Of a DNA stretch of 64,000 bases, positions 26,582-37,950 are shown in pieces. The stretch lies in contig NZ_BMZS01000001.1 of the NCBI RefSeq assembly GCF_014652915.1, positions 186,001-250,000 on the forward strand, written 5' to 3'. Every line of letters starts with the position of its first letter. Position 1 is the stretch's first letter. The DNA comes from Thalassobaculum fulvum (lineage in GTDB: Bacteria; Pseudomonadota; Alphaproteobacteria; Thalassobaculales; Thalassobaculaceae). The position numbers and the translations under genes are program-made. The notes under the pieces are model-generated. The model was given only the letters and a program-made list of their open reading frames with translations, was not told where the DNA came from and made no database searches.

Positions 26582-28035
26582 CGGCAATGCAGTCGACCAG
26601 CCGCTCGTTCAAGCAGAACGCCCATCACGCCCTGCAGGACGCGACGCTGCAGCGCGCCCTCGGCAACATCAAGACCGGCTTCCAGGAGAAACGCCGCCAG
26701 GTCATCGCCGCACTGCCGGAGTTCGAGGCGCTGCGCGACGCCGGACGCGACATCAAGAACCACACCCTGGCCAATCTCGACTTCTACCTCGAGCGCTTCG
26801 AGGAGCGGGTGACCGAGGCCGGCGGCGTGGTGCACTGGTGCCGGACCCCGGCCGAGGCGCGCCAGACCATCCTGGAGATCTGCCGGCGGCGCAACGCCCG
26901 GACGGTCACCAAGGGCAAGTCGATGATCGCCGAGGAAATCGGGCTCAACGAGTTCCTCGAGGCCAACGCCATCGAGCCGGTCGAGACCGACCTCGGCGAG
27001 TACATCATCCAGCTCCGCCACGAGCCGCCGAGCCACATCATCGCGCCGGCGATCCACGTGACCCGCGAGCAGATCGCCGACGACTTCCGCCGGCACCACA
27101 GCGACCTCGACCCGAACCGCCGGCTCGAGGAGCCGCGGGACTTCACCGACGAGGCCCGGGCCAAGCTGCGCGACCGCTACTTCCAGGCGGATGTCGGCAT
27201 CACCGGCGCCAACTTCCTGATCGCCGAGACCGGCTCGACCGTGATCGTCACCAACGAGGGCAACGGGGACATGACCCAGCTCCTCGGCAAGGCCCATGTG
27301 GTGGTGGCGAGCCTGGAGAAGGTGGTTCCGACCCTGGACGACGCCGCCACCATCCTGCGGCTGCTGGCGCGCTCGGCGACCGGCCAGGAGATGTCGGTCT
27401 ACACCACCTTCTCGACCGGGCCGCGGCGCCCCGGCGACCTGGACGGGCCCGAGGAGTTCCACGTCGTGCTGCTGGACAACGGCCGCTCGGCGATGCTGGG
27501 CACCGAGTTCCAGGAGATGCTGCGCTGCATCCGCTGCGCCGCCTGCATGAACCACTGCCCGGTCTACGCCGCGGTCGGCGGCCACGCCTATGGCTGGGTG
27601 TATCCGGGGCCGATGGGCGCGGTGCTGACGCCGTCGCTGATCGGCGTCGAGGAGGCCGGGCACCTGCCGAACGCCTCGACCTTCTGCGGGCGCTGCGAGA
27701 GCGTCTGCCCGATGCGGATCCCGCTGCCGAAGATGATGCGCCACTACCGGACCCGCGAGTACGAGCGCGGCCTGGCGCCCGGCACGGTGCGGGCCGGGCT
27801 GTCGTTGTGGTCGTTCCTGGCGACCCGGCCGTCGCTGTACCGTTTCGTCACCGGAATGGCGGCGTGGACCCTCGGTGCCCTCGGCCGCCGGGCCGGCCGC
27901 TTCAAGAGCCTGCCGATGGCCGGCGGCTGGACCGGGGTGCGCGACCTGCCGGCGCCGGAAGGCAGGACCTTCCACACCCTGTGGGCGGAACGGCAGGGGG
28001 CGGAACGCCGCGGCAGCGGGGGAACCGGGCGATGA
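26578..28035 (+). CDS. lutB: Lactate utilisation iron-sulfur protein B
   Basis: A 485-residue protein with an N-terminal LUD domain (TKGKSMIAEEIGLNEFLE, TGANFLIAETGSTVIVTNEGN). It also has two [4Fe-4S] ferredoxin motifs, CIRCAACMNHCP near residue 316 and CGRCESVCP near 369. The C-terminal region is helical. It passes lactate electrons on. The start may be the GTG at 26578 overlapping the lutA stop or the ATG at 26587; the difference is three residues. Confidence 0.94.
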   Translation: MTAMQSTSRSFKQNAHHALQDATLQRALGNIKTGFQEKRRQVIAALPEFEALRDAGRDIKNHTLANLDFYLERFEERVTEAGGVVHWCRTPAEARQTILEICRRRNARTVTKGKSMIAEEIGLNEFLEANAIEPVETDLGEYIIQLRHEPPSHIIAPAIHVTREQIADDFRRHHSDLDPNRRLEEPRDFTDEARAKLRDRYFQADVGITGANFLIAETGSTVIVTNEGNGDMTQLLGKAHVVVASLEKVVPTLDDAATILRLLARSATGQEMSVYTTFSTGPRRPGDLDGPEEFHVVLLDNGRSAMLGTEFQEMLRCIRCAACMNHCPVYAAVGGHAYGWVYPGPMGAVLTPSLIGVEEAGHLPNASTFCGRCESVCPMRIPLPKMMRHYRTREYERGLAPGTVRAGLSLWSFLATRPSLYRFVTGMAAWTLGALGRRAGRFKSLPMAGGWTGVRDLPAPEGRTFHTLWAERQGAERRGSGGTGR

Positions 28036-28730
28036 GTTCGGCGCGCGACCAGATCCTCGGCTCGATCCGCAAGTCGCTCGGGCGCGGGGCGCTCGAAGGC
28101 GAGGACGCGGCCCGGCTGCACCGGCGCCTGGCGACCCCGTCCCGCAACCTGATCCCCGACCGGACCGCCGGGCTGGACCGCGACGGGCTGGCCCGCCAGC
28201 TGGTCGGCAAGCTCGGCGAGGCGGCCTGCTCGGTCGACGAGGTCGCGTCGATGGCGGAGGTTCCGGGCCGGATCGCGGCCTGGCTGCAGCGCGAGAACCT
28301 GCCGGCCCGGCTGGTCCAGGCCCCGGCCCTGGCCAACGGCCTCGACTGGTCGAAGGCGCCGACCATGGAGGTCAAGACCGGCACCGCCGACGGCTCCGAG
28401 GACACCAGCGTCACCCCGGTGTTCGCGGCGGTCGCCGAGACCGGCACGCTGATGCTGCTGTCCGACGCGCCGACCCCGACCGGGCTCAACTTCCTGCCGG
28501 AGAACCACGTCGCGGTGGTTCGGCGCAGCCAGGTGGTCGGCCCGCTGGAGGACGCCTGGTCGAAGCTGCGGGCGGCCCGTGCCGAGGCCGGGGCGGCGGC
28601 GGCCGGCGCCGGCATGCCGCGGACCGTCAACCTGATCACCGGCCCGTCGCGCACCGGCGACATCGAGCAGCGTATCCAGATGGGCGCACACGGCCCGCGC
28701 CGGCTGCACGTGATCGTCGTCGACGATTGA
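28032..28730 (+). CDS. lutC: Lactate utilisation protein C (LUD domain)
   Basis: A 232-residue LUD-domain protein with the typical FAAVAETGTLMLLSDAPTPT segment, the LNFLPENHVAVV strand and the final GPSRTGDIEQRIQMGAHGP motif. It starts inside the lutB stop (ATGA), completing lutABC. No extra domain is present. Confidence 0.93.
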   Translation: MSSARDQILGSIRKSLGRGALEGEDAARLHRRLATPSRNLIPDRTAGLDRDGLARQLVGKLGEAACSVDEVASMAEVPGRIAAWLQRENLPARLVQAPALANGLDWSKAPTMEVKTGTADGSEDTSVTPVFAAVAETGTLMLLSDAPTPTGLNFLPENHVAVVRRSQVVGPLEDAWSKLRAARAEAGAAAAGAGMPRTVNLITGPSRTGDIEQRIQMGAHGPRRLHVIVVDD

Positions 28731-28749
28731 GCGTCGGGCGGCAGCGGGC

Positions 28750-29424
28750 ATGACCCGGCGACGCCCCAGCCCGGACGAGCTCGAGCTGTTCGGCCGTGTC
28801 GTTTCGGATGCGGAACCGCTGAAGCTCCGGCGGCGCGGACGCCGGGTTGCGGCGGTCGAGGCCGAGCCCGAACCGGCCGCCGCCGAGACGCCGCCGCCGG
28901 CGAAGGCTTCCGCCCGCAAGCGCGGCCGGATCCCGGCCGATCCCCCGCCGCCGCCACCGTCGCCAGCCCCGACGGCGCCGCCGCCGGCCGCCCTCCAGGC
29001 CCACGCCCACGGCGCCGCACCCGGCATCGACCGGCGCAGCCAGCTGCGCCTGAAGCGCGGCCAGTTCCCGATCGAGGCGCGGATCGACCTGCACGGCCTC
29101 AGCCGCGAGCGCGCCCATGCCGGGCTGAACGCGTTTCTGGCCCGGCAGGCGGCGCTGGGGCGGCGCTGCGTGCTGGTGATCACCGGCAAGGGCCGTCCGG
29201 ACCGGCAACGTCCGGACTGGCAGCGTCCGGACTGGCCGCGTTCGGACTGGGGCTCCGAGGAGCGCGAGATCGGGGTGATCCGCCGGGCCCTGCCGGGCTG
29301 GCTCGGCGACCATCCCAACAAGGACCGGGTGCTGGCGTACGCGCCGGCCCAGCCGCAGGACGGCGGCGCCGGCGCCTGGTACGTGCTGCTGCGCCGGCGC
29401 CGCGACGATCCCGGGCCGGAATGA
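28750..29424 (+). CDS. Smr/MutS family endonuclease-like protein with internal tandem repeat
   Basis: A 224-residue protein. Residues 1-100 are polar and then Pro/Ala-rich, probably disordered. The Smr domain starts at about 113 (IDLHGLSRERAHAGLNAFL) and has the VITGKG turn. Between this turn and the C-terminal part (GVIRRALPGWLGDHPNK...) lie four in-frame pentapeptides of the type R-P-D-W-Q, residues 149-168, encoded by 15-bp tandem DNA repeats. Smr domains nick branched or structured nucleic acids. It is translationally coupled to the next regulator gene (ATGA). Confidence 0.88.
   Translation: MTRRRPSPDELELFGRVVSDAEPLKLRRRGRRVAAVEAEPEPAAAETPPPAKASARKRGRIPADPPPPPPSPAPTAPPPAALQAHAHGAAPGIDRRSQLRLKRGQFPIEARIDLHGLSRERAHAGLNAFLARQAALGRRCVLVITGKGRPDRQRPDWQRPDWPRSDWGSEEREIGVIRRALPGWLGDHPNKDRVLAYAPAQPQDGGAGAWYVLLRRRRDDPGPE
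29194..29253 (+). repeat. Four 15-bp tandem repeats inside the Smr gene
   Basis: Units CGTCCGGACCGGCAA, CGTCCGGACTGGCAG, CGTCCGGACTGGCCG and CGTTCGGACTGGGGC run head to tail and in frame (RPDRQ-RPDWQ-RPDWP-RSDWG). A unit of 15 bp can expand or shrink without breaking the frame. Confidence 0.92.
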
Positions 29425-29774
29425 CCCCGCTCGGCGAGAAGCTGCGGGCCCTGCGCGCCGCCCGCGGCGTCACGCTCGGCGAGATGGCCGCCGCCCTCGG
29501 GGTCTCGGCCGCCTACCTGTCGGCGCTCGAGCACGGCAAGCGCGGGGTGCCGCGGGCGGTGTTCCTGGAACTGGTGAACGGCTACTTCAATCTCGGCTGG
29601 GACGAGGCCGAGGAACTGCGCCGGCTGGCCGAGATCTCCGATCCGCGGGTCGTGCTCGACACCGGCGGCCTCAGCCCGAAGGCGACCGAACTGGCCAATC
29701 GTCTCGCGGCGCGGATCCGGGACCTCGACGACTCCCGGCTCGACACCCTGCTGGCCGAGCTGGAGGAGCCGTGA
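29421..29774 (+). CDS. Small XRE-family helix-turn-helix regulator
   Basis: A 117-residue protein with an N-terminal Cro/CI-type HTH (LRALRAARGVTLGEMAAALGVSAAYLSALEHGKRGVP) and a short helical C-terminus (ATELANRLAARIRDLDDSRL). It has no ligand or peptidase domain. Its ATG overlaps the Smr stop, so the two are made together. Its targets cannot be read from the sequence. Confidence 0.88.
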   Translation: MTPLGEKLRALRAARGVTLGEMAAALGVSAAYLSALEHGKRGVPRAVFLELVNGYFNLGWDEAEELRRLAEISDPRVVLDTGGLSPKATELANRLAARIRDLDDSRLDTLLAELEEP

Positions 29775-29781
29775 GCGGCGC

Positions 29782-30582
<801 letters not shown>

Positions 30583-30727
30583 GCCGCTGTCTCCCTTTCT
30601 GCGGGCGGCCGTCGCCCCGACCGATCCGACCACCGGATGCCCGATTGCCCAAGCGGCAGATACACGATATTAAGAATACGGATATTTTTCGTCCGATATA
30701 GCGATCAGATCGAGCGAGGTTCCGGCC

Positions 30728-31264
30728 ATGGACGTGGGCACGCTCTGCCTCGGAGTCCTGAGCTTCGGCGACACCAGCGGCTACGGGATCCGCAAGGCCG
30801 TGGAGGACTGGTTCCGGCATTTCGGGCAGGCCAGCCTGGGCGCGATCTACCCGGCGCTGGCCAAGCTGACGGCCGGGGGCGCGATCGAGGTGATCGGGGC
30901 GCCGGACGCGCCGCTGGAGAAGCGGGTGTTCCGCATCACGCCGGCCGGCCGGCAGCGGCTGGCCGACGCGGCGGCCGCCTGCGACGGCAGCGAGACCGTG
31001 CGCTCGCCGTTCCTGGCCGGGATGTTCTTCGCCCACCTGCTGACCATGGACGACGTGCACCGGCTGGTCGACGAGCGGATCGCCGGCCTGCGCGGCGAGC
31101 AGCGCCGGCTGCGCGGCCTGCCGGCCGAGGCGATGACCGAGGGACAGCGCTTCACGATCCGCTATTCGCAGGCCGTCATTGCCGCCGCGATCAACTTCCT
31201 CGAGCATGAAGGCCGCGCCATCGTAACCGCGATCGAACGCGAAAACCTGTCGTCCAACCAATAG
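30728..31264 (+). CDS. PadR family transcriptional regulator
   Basis: A 178-residue winged-helix repressor. The N-terminus LGVLSFGDTSGYGIRKAVEDWF and ASLGAIYPALAKLTAGGAIEV are the PadR DNA-binding domain, and the C-terminal half is a helical dimerisation region. PadR proteins often respond to phenolics or drugs. No detoxification gene is adjacent, so its target may be itself. The upstream AT-rich stretch has three GATAT words (30666, 30681, 30695) at 14-15 bp spacing that could be binding sites. Confidence 0.88.
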   Translation: MDVGTLCLGVLSFGDTSGYGIRKAVEDWFRHFGQASLGAIYPALAKLTAGGAIEVIGAPDAPLEKRVFRITPAGRQRLADAAAACDGSETVRSPFLAGMFFAHLLTMDDVHRLVDERIAGLRGEQRRLRGLPAEAMTEGQRFTIRYSQAVIAAAINFLEHEGRAIVTAIERENLSSNQ

Positions 31265-31321
31265 GTTACAGTGTCACTACCCGATGCGCTACCGGGCTTT
31301 CCGAGTAGCGACATGGCGATC

Positions 31322-32449
31322 TCAATCGCGCAGATCGTCCCACAGCTCCTTGACCTTGTCGAAGAAGCTGTGGCTCTGCGGGCTGGTGGTGTCGTCGCCG
31401 GCCTCGGCCTGGAATTCCTCCAGCAGCTCGCGTTGCCGCTTGGTCAGGTTCATCGGCGTCTCGACCGCAACCTCGACATACATGTCGCCGCGCGACGGGC
31501 TGCGCAGCACCGACATGCCCTTGCCCTTGAGGCGGAACTGCTTGCCGGACTGGGTGCCGGCCGGGACCGCCACCCGGGCCCGCGACCCCTCGATGGTCGG
31601 AACCTCGATCTGGCCGCCGAGCGCGGCGGTGACCATGGCCACCGGCACCCGGCAATGGATGTCCGGGCCCTCCCGGTGGAAGATCGGGTGCGGTTCGATC
31701 GACAGGAACAGGTAGAGGTCGCCCGGCGGCGCCCCGCGCATGCCGGCCTCGCCCTCACCGGCCAGCCGGATCCGGGTGCCGTCCTCGACGCCGGCCGGGA
31801 TGTTCACCGACAGGGTCTTGTCCTTGCGCTGCCGGCCCGAGCCGGTGCAGGCCTTGCACGGATTCTCGATCACCTGGCCGACCCCGCCACAGGCCGGGCA
31901 GGTGCGTTCGATGGTGAAGAAGCCCTGCTGGGCGCGGACCTTGCCGGCGCCGTGGCAGGTCGGGCAGGGAATCGGCTTCGACCCCTTCTCGGCGCCGGTG
32001 CCGTCGCAGACCTCGCAGGATGCCGAGGTCGGGATGCGGATCTCGGTCTGGCGGCCGCGGAACGCGTCCTCCAGGCTGATCGTCATGTTGTAGCGCAGGT
32101 CGGAGCCACGGCCGGGACCGGCGCCGCGCCTCGCACCGCCCATGAACTCGCCGAACATCTCCTCGAAGATGTCGGCGAACCCGCCGGCGAATCCGGCACC
32201 GCCGGGGCGCGGGCCGCCGCCGTTCTCGAACGCGGCGTGGCCGAACCGGTCGTAGGCGGCCTTCTTGTCGTCGTCCTTGAGGACGTCGTAGGCCTCGTTG
32301 AGTTCCTTGAACTTGTGCTCGGCCTCGGCGTCGCCCGGATTGCGGTCCGGGTGGAACTGCATCGCCAGCTTGCGGTAGGCGCGTTTCAGCTCGTCCTTGG
32401 ACGCGCCGCGCGAGACACCGAGGACGTCGTAGTAGTCACGCTTCGCCAT
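31322..32449 (-). CDS. dnaJ: Chaperone DnaJ (Hsp40)
   Basis: A 375-residue type I Hsp40: J domain with HPD ([13 protein letters not shown]), G/F-rich linker ([18 protein letters not shown]), four CxxCxGxG-type zinc repeats ([32 protein letters not shown]) and the C-terminal substrate domains. It stimulates DnaK. It lies 102 bp downstream of dnaK, behind a strong hairpin. Confidence 0.97.
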   Translation of the reverse strand: MAKRDYYDVLGVSRGASKDELKRAYRKLAMQFHPDRNPGDAEAEHKFKELNEAYDVLKDDDKKAAYDRFGHAAFENGGGPRPGGAGFAGGFADIFEEMFGEFMGGARRGAGPGRGSDLRYNMTISLEDAFRGRQTEIRIPTSASCEVCDGTGAEKGSKPIPCPTCHGAGKVRAQQGFFTIERTCPACGGVGQVIENPCKACTGSGRQRKDKTLSVNIPAGVEDGTRIRLAGEGEAGMRGAPPGDLYLFLSIEPHPIFHREGPDIHCRVPVAMVTAALGGQIEVPTIEGSRARVAVPAGTQSGKQFRLKGKGMSVLRSPSRGDMYVEVAVETPMNLTKRQRELLEEFQAEAGDDTTSPQSHSFFDKVKELWDDLRD

Positions 32450-32483
32450 GGGTCCGTCACCGTCCGGAAATACAACGCGCGAA

Positions 32484-32523
32484 CCCCGCCCGTCCGACCG
32501 CGGGAAAGCGGGGACGGGCGGGG
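32484..32523 (-). terminator. Hairpin between dnaK and dnaJ
   Basis: A perfect 12-bp GC-rich stem (CCCCGCCCGTCC / GGACGGGCGGGG) with a 16-nt loop lies between the dnaK stop and the dnaJ start, without a T-run. It could be a partial terminator or an RNA-processing/stability element that lowers dnaJ relative to dnaK. Confidence 0.5.
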
Positions 32524-32551
32524 GCGGCCGTCATAACGGCGTTCTCCGGTA

Positions 32552-34489
<1,938 letters not shown>

Positions 34490-34574
34490 GAACCTACCTC
34501 TCTCTTCGGCAGGCGGCGGAGGCCCCTAAGGCACCATCGGCCGCCCCCATCGGGTGATGACTGGAGCTAGCGGG

Positions 34575-34603
34575 TATATAGTTGCCGCCCGGACGCGTGC
34601 AAG
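34575..34603 (-). promoter_or_regulatory. RpoH (sigma32)-type heat-shock promoter of dnaK
   Basis: On the minus strand CTTG (34600-34603) is separated by 18 bp from CTATATA (34575-34581). This matches the alphaproteobacterial sigma32 pattern CTTG-N17/18-CYTATNT closely. The predicted start is near 34567, in the 151-bp gap between grpE and dnaK. Confidence 0.75.
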
Positions 34604-34640
34604 CGGCATGGCACGGCGATTCGCCGCGCCGCAGGCCGGA

Positions 34641-35270
34641 TCAGGCGGTGGTGTCGACCCGCGAGTGGTCGGCCGGGGCCGGGCCGCCCTTGGCGACGCC
34701 GACCATGGCGGCGCGCAGCAGCCGGTCGTGGATCACGTAGCCGGGCGCCAGCAGCTGGACCACGGTGCCGGCCGGCTTGCCGGTGTTCTCGACCTCGAAC
34801 ATCGCCTGGTGGAGGTTCGGGTCGAAGCGCTCGCCGAGCGGCTCGAGCTTCTTGATGCCGGCCTTCTCGAACGCGGTCAGGACCTCGCGCTCGGTCATCT
34901 CGACGCCGACGATCAGGTTCTTGACGGTGTCGTCGAGCGCCTCGCGGTCGCTCGGGGCGGCGTCGAGCGCGCGCCGCAGGTTGTCGACCGCGTTCAGCAG
35001 GTCCTTGGCGAGGTTGCCGGCGGCGTAGAGCCGGGTCTGCTCCTTCTCGCGCTCGGTCCGGCGGCGGACGTTCTCGGCCTCGGCGAGGGCGCGCAGGGCC
35101 TGGTCGCGCAGCTGGGCGACCTGGTCCTCGAGCTCGGCGATGCGGGCGTCGCGCGGATCCCCGCTGCCGGTGTCGATGGTGCCGTCGGCGTCGAGGCCGA
35201 CGTCGAGCCCGGCGTCGTCGGCGATCGGCGACTCGCTCTGGTGATCGGGCTTGTTGGTCTCGTTCGACAT
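34641..35270 (-). CDS. grpE: Nucleotide exchange factor GrpE
   Basis: A 209-residue protein with an acidic N-terminus, a long coiled coil (IAELEDQVAQLRDQALRALAEAENVRRRTERE) and the beta-domain ending in GTVVQLLAPGYVIHDRLLRAAMVGVAKG. It releases ADP from DnaK. The ATG at 35270 was preferred because upstream in-frame sequence is not GrpE-like. It follows hrcA by 105 bp, in the common hrcA-grpE order. Confidence 0.95.
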   Translation of the reverse strand: MSNETNKPDHQSESPIADDAGLDVGLDADGTIDTGSGDPRDARIAELEDQVAQLRDQALRALAEAENVRRRTEREKEQTRLYAAGNLAKDLLNAVDNLRRALDAAPSDREALDDTVKNLIVGVEMTEREVLTAFEKAGIKKLEPLGERFDPNLHQAMFEVENTGKPAGTVVQLLAPGYVIHDRLLRAAMVGVAKGGPAPADHSRVDTTA

Positions 35271-35375
35271 GCTGACTGTTCCCCGGTCTGACTGATTCCC
35301 GGTGTACGACGCTTTAGTGCGTGGTCCGTCCTGATCCGCCGGTATGTAGGACGTGCGCGGCGCCAAGAAAAGCGT

Positions 35376-36446
35376 TCAGTCGAGCAGGCGCCCGATCAGC
35401 TTGGCGGTGTAGTCGACCATCGGGATGATCCGCGCGTAGTTCATCCGGGTCGGCCCGATCACCCCGATGGCGCCGACGATGGTGCGGCGCTGGTCGTGGT
35501 AGGGCGCGATGATCATCGAGCAGCCGGTGTGCCGGAACAGGGCGTTCTCGGCGCCGATGAAGATCTGCACGCCCTCGGCCTCGCCGGTCGAGTCGAGCAG
35601 CCGCAGGGTGCTCTCCTTTTCCTCCAAGGTCTCGAACAGGCTGCGGATCCGCTCCAGGTCCTCGAGTGCCGACACGTCGGTCAGCAGCTGCGCCTGGCCG
35701 CGCAGGATCAGCGCCGGCCCCTGCGGAACCTCGCCGCGGGTCGCCAGCCCGGCCTGCACGACCCGGCTGGTCAGCTCGTCGAGCTCGGCCTGGCGCTGGG
35801 CGATCTCGGTCTCGACCTGCCGGCGCAGGTCGCCGAGCAGCTGGCCCTTCAGGCGCGAGTTCAGGTAGTTGCTGGCCTCGGTCAGGGCCGAGGTCGGCAG
35901 GCCCGCCGGCAGCTCGACGATCCGGTTCTCGACCAGCCCGCCCTCGGTGACCATCACCACCAGGGCGCGCTGGTTGCCGAGCGGCACGAACTCGATGTGC
36001 TTGAGCGGCGCCTCCGACTTCGGCGAGGTCACCAGCCCGGCGCAGCGCGACAGCCCAGCCAGGGTCGACGACGCCTCCTCCAGCATCTCCGCGACCGTGC
36101 GGCCGGCGGCGGCGCACTTGCCGTCGATGTTGGCGCGCTCGTCGGCGCTGATGTCGCCGCCGATCTCCAGCAGGCCGTCGACGAACATTCGCAGCCCGGC
36201 GTCGGTAGGCAGCCGGCCGGCCGAGGTGTGCGGCGCGTACAGCAGGCCGGCTTCCTCGAGGTCGGCCATGACGTTGCGGATCGTCGCCGGCGACAGCACG
36301 ATGCCGAGCCGGCGCGACAGGGTGCGCGACCCGACCGGTTCGCCGGTCTCGACATAGGCGTCGACGATGTGCCGGAAGATCTCGCGCGAGCGGTCGTTCA
36401 GCCGGCTGACGACGCCCGAGGTGCGGTCGTGGTTGCTGTTCGTCAT
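35376..36446 (-). CDS. hrcA: Heat-inducible transcription repressor HrcA
   Basis: A 356-residue repressor: winged helix at the N-terminus (VETGEPVGSRTLSRRLGIVLSPATIRNVMADLEEAGLLYAPHTSAGRLPTD type), then a GAF-like domain ending in GPTRMNYARIIPMVDYTAKLIG. HrcA binds CIRCE operators with GroEL help. The only credible start is the ATG at 36446. A sigma70-like promoter predicts an mRNA starting 2-3 nt before this ATG, and no Shine-Dalgarno sequence is visible. Confidence 0.95.
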   Translation of the reverse strand: MTNSNHDRTSGVVSRLNDRSREIFRHIVDAYVETGEPVGSRTLSRRLGIVLSPATIRNVMADLEEAGLLYAPHTSAGRLPTDAGLRMFVDGLLEIGGDISADERANIDGKCAAAGRTVAEMLEEASSTLAGLSRCAGLVTSPKSEAPLKHIEFVPLGNQRALVVMVTEGGLVENRIVELPAGLPTSALTEASNYLNSRLKGQLLGDLRRQVETEIAQRQAELDELTSRVVQAGLATRGEVPQGPALILRGQAQLLTDVSALEDLERIRSLFETLEEKESTLRLLDSTGEAEGVQIFIGAENALFRHTGCSMIIAPYHDQRRTIVGAIGVIGPTRMNYARIIPMVDYTAKLIGRLLD

Positions 36447-36455
36447 GGCGCGGAG

Positions 36456-36484
36456 AATCTAGGTAGCGGCTCCGGACCGGTCAA
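36456..36484 (-). promoter_or_regulatory. Promoter of hrcA, predicting a near-leaderless mRNA
   Basis: TTGACC (36479-36484, minus strand), 17 bp, TAGATT (36456-36461). The expected start at 36448-36449 leaves only 2-3 nt before the ATG at 36446. Confidence 0.6.
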
Positions 36485-36511
36485 CGACCGGCGTGCCGAG
36501 GCAGGGGCGGG

Positions 36512-36540
36512 TGGACGATCCGCCAGGGCGGCGCTAGGTT
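36512..36540 (+). promoter_or_regulatory. Promoter of the rph-rdgB-hemW operon
   Basis: TGGACG (36512-36517), 17 bp, TAGGTT (36535-36540). The expected start near 36547 gives a 34-nt leader to the rph ATG. It is back to back with the hrcA promoter. Confidence 0.5.
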
Positions 36541-36580
36541 CCGGCCGCCGCCCCGCTGCGAGCCGTCCCAGGAGTCCTGC

Positions 36581-37324
36581 ATGACCCAGACCCCATCCGG
36601 CGCCTTTCACGGTCGCCCGTCCGGCCGAGCCGTCGACGCCCTGCGCGCGATCCGGCTGGAGCCGGGGTACGCGAAGCACGCCGAGGGCTCGTGCCTGGCG
36701 CGCTTCGGCGACACCCACGTGCTGTGCACCGCCACCATCGAGGACCGGGTGCCGCCGTGGCTGAAGGGCGGCGGCAAGGGCTGGGTGACCGCCGAATACG
36801 GCATGCTGCCGCGGTCCACCCACACCCGCACCGACCGCGAGGCGGCGCGCGGCAAGCAGTCCGGCCGGACCCAGGAGATCCAGCGCCTGATCGGGCGGTC
36901 GTTGCGCGCCGTTACCGATCTCGCGATCCTTGGCGAGCGGCAGATCCGGATCGACTGCGACGTCATCCAGGCCGACGGCGGCACCCGCACCGCGGCAATC
37001 ACCGGGTCCTGGGTGGCGCTGCACCACGCGCTGGCCACCCTGGTCCGGTTCGGGGCGGTCAAGTCGATGCCGCTGACCGACCACGTCGCGGCGATCTCCT
37101 GCGGCCTGTACCGGGGCGAGCCGGTGCTCGACCTGGACTATGCCGAGGACTCCGACTGCCAGGCCGACGCCAACTTCGTGCTGACCGGCCGCGGCGGCAT
37201 CGTCGAGATCCAGGCGACCGCCGAGACCGATCCGTTCGAGGAATCCGAGTTCGACGCCCTGCTGAAGCTGGCCCGCAAGGGCATCGGTGAGCTGACCGTC
37301 CTGCAGAAGGCAGCTGTCGAGTGA
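36581..37324 (+). CDS. rph: Ribonuclease PH
   Basis: A 247-residue phosphorolytic exonuclease that trims tRNA 3' ends. Family blocks: [26 protein letters not shown], the [33 protein letters not shown] phosphate/RNA region (split here by Met-rich turns) and [18 protein letters not shown]. Length and motifs are complete. Its stop overlaps the rdgB GTG start. Confidence 0.96.
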   Translation: MTQTPSGAFHGRPSGRAVDALRAIRLEPGYAKHAEGSCLARFGDTHVLCTATIEDRVPPWLKGGGKGWVTAEYGMLPRSTHTRTDREAARGKQSGRTQEIQRLIGRSLRAVTDLAILGERQIRIDCDVIQADGGTRTAAITGSWVALHHALATLVRFGAVKSMPLTDHVAAISCGLYRGEPVLDLDYAEDSDCQADANFVLTGRGGIVEIQATAETDPFEESEFDALLKLARKGIGELTVLQKAAVE

Positions 37325-37950
37325 CCGGCGTGCCGGCCCGCCAGCTCACCGGCCCGGCCCTGCTGGTGGCCTCCCACAACCCGGGCAAGGTGCGTGAGAT
37401 CCGCGAGCTGCTGGAACCGTTCGGGCTGGAGATCGTGTCGGCCGGCGACCGCGGCCTGCCGGAGCCCGAGGAAACCGGCACCACGTTCGCCGCCAACGCC
37501 GAGCTGAAGGCGCTGGCGGCCGCCCGGGCGTCGGGGCTGCCGGCACTGTCCGACGATTCCGGGTTCTGCGTCGACGCGCTCGGCGGCGACCCCGGGGTCT
37601 ACTCGGCGCGCTGGGCCGGGCCGTCCAAGGATTTCCGGGTCGCCATGGCGAAGGTGTGGGAGGCGGTGCAGGCCTCCGGCTCCGACGCCCGCGGCGCCCG
37701 CTTCGTGTGCGCGCTCACCCTGGCCTGGCCGGACGGCCACACCGAGACCGTCGAAGGCGAAGTGCACGGCCGGATCGTCTGGCCGCCGCGCGGCGACAAG
37801 GGCTTCGGCTACGACCCGATGTTCCTGCCCGACGGCCACGACCTTACCTTCGGCGAGGTCGATTCGGAATGGAAACATTCGGTCAGCCACCGGGCCGACG
37901 CCTTCGCCAAGCTGGTGGAACGGTGCTTCGATGGCGGCCGGACGCGCTGA
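37321..37950 (+). CDS. rdgB: XTP/dITP diphosphatase (Ham1/RdgB)
   Basis: A 209-residue house-cleaning enzyme that removes XTP, ITP and dITP. The signature [15 protein letters not shown] is at the N-terminus. [15 protein letters not shown] carries the metal-binding Asp residues, and GFGYDPMF and SHRADAF close the site. It starts with GTG in a GTGA overlap with rph and overlaps hemW by 20 bp. Confidence 0.95.
   Translation: MTGVPARQLTGPALLVASHNPGKVREIRELLEPFGLEIVSAGDRGLPEPEETGTTFAANAELKALAAARASGLPALSDDSGFCVDALGGDPGVYSARWAGPSKDFRVAMAKVWEAVQASGSDARGARFVCALTLAWPDGHTETVEGEVHGRIVWPPRGDKGFGYDPMFLPDGHDLTFGEVDSEWKHSVSHRADAFAKLVERCFDGGRTR

Noticed and set aside
35361-35375. CTTG-containing candidate heat-shock promoter before grpE
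   Set aside because: The distance from CTTG to a CYTAT-like element is wrong (14 bp), so it does not meet the consensus.
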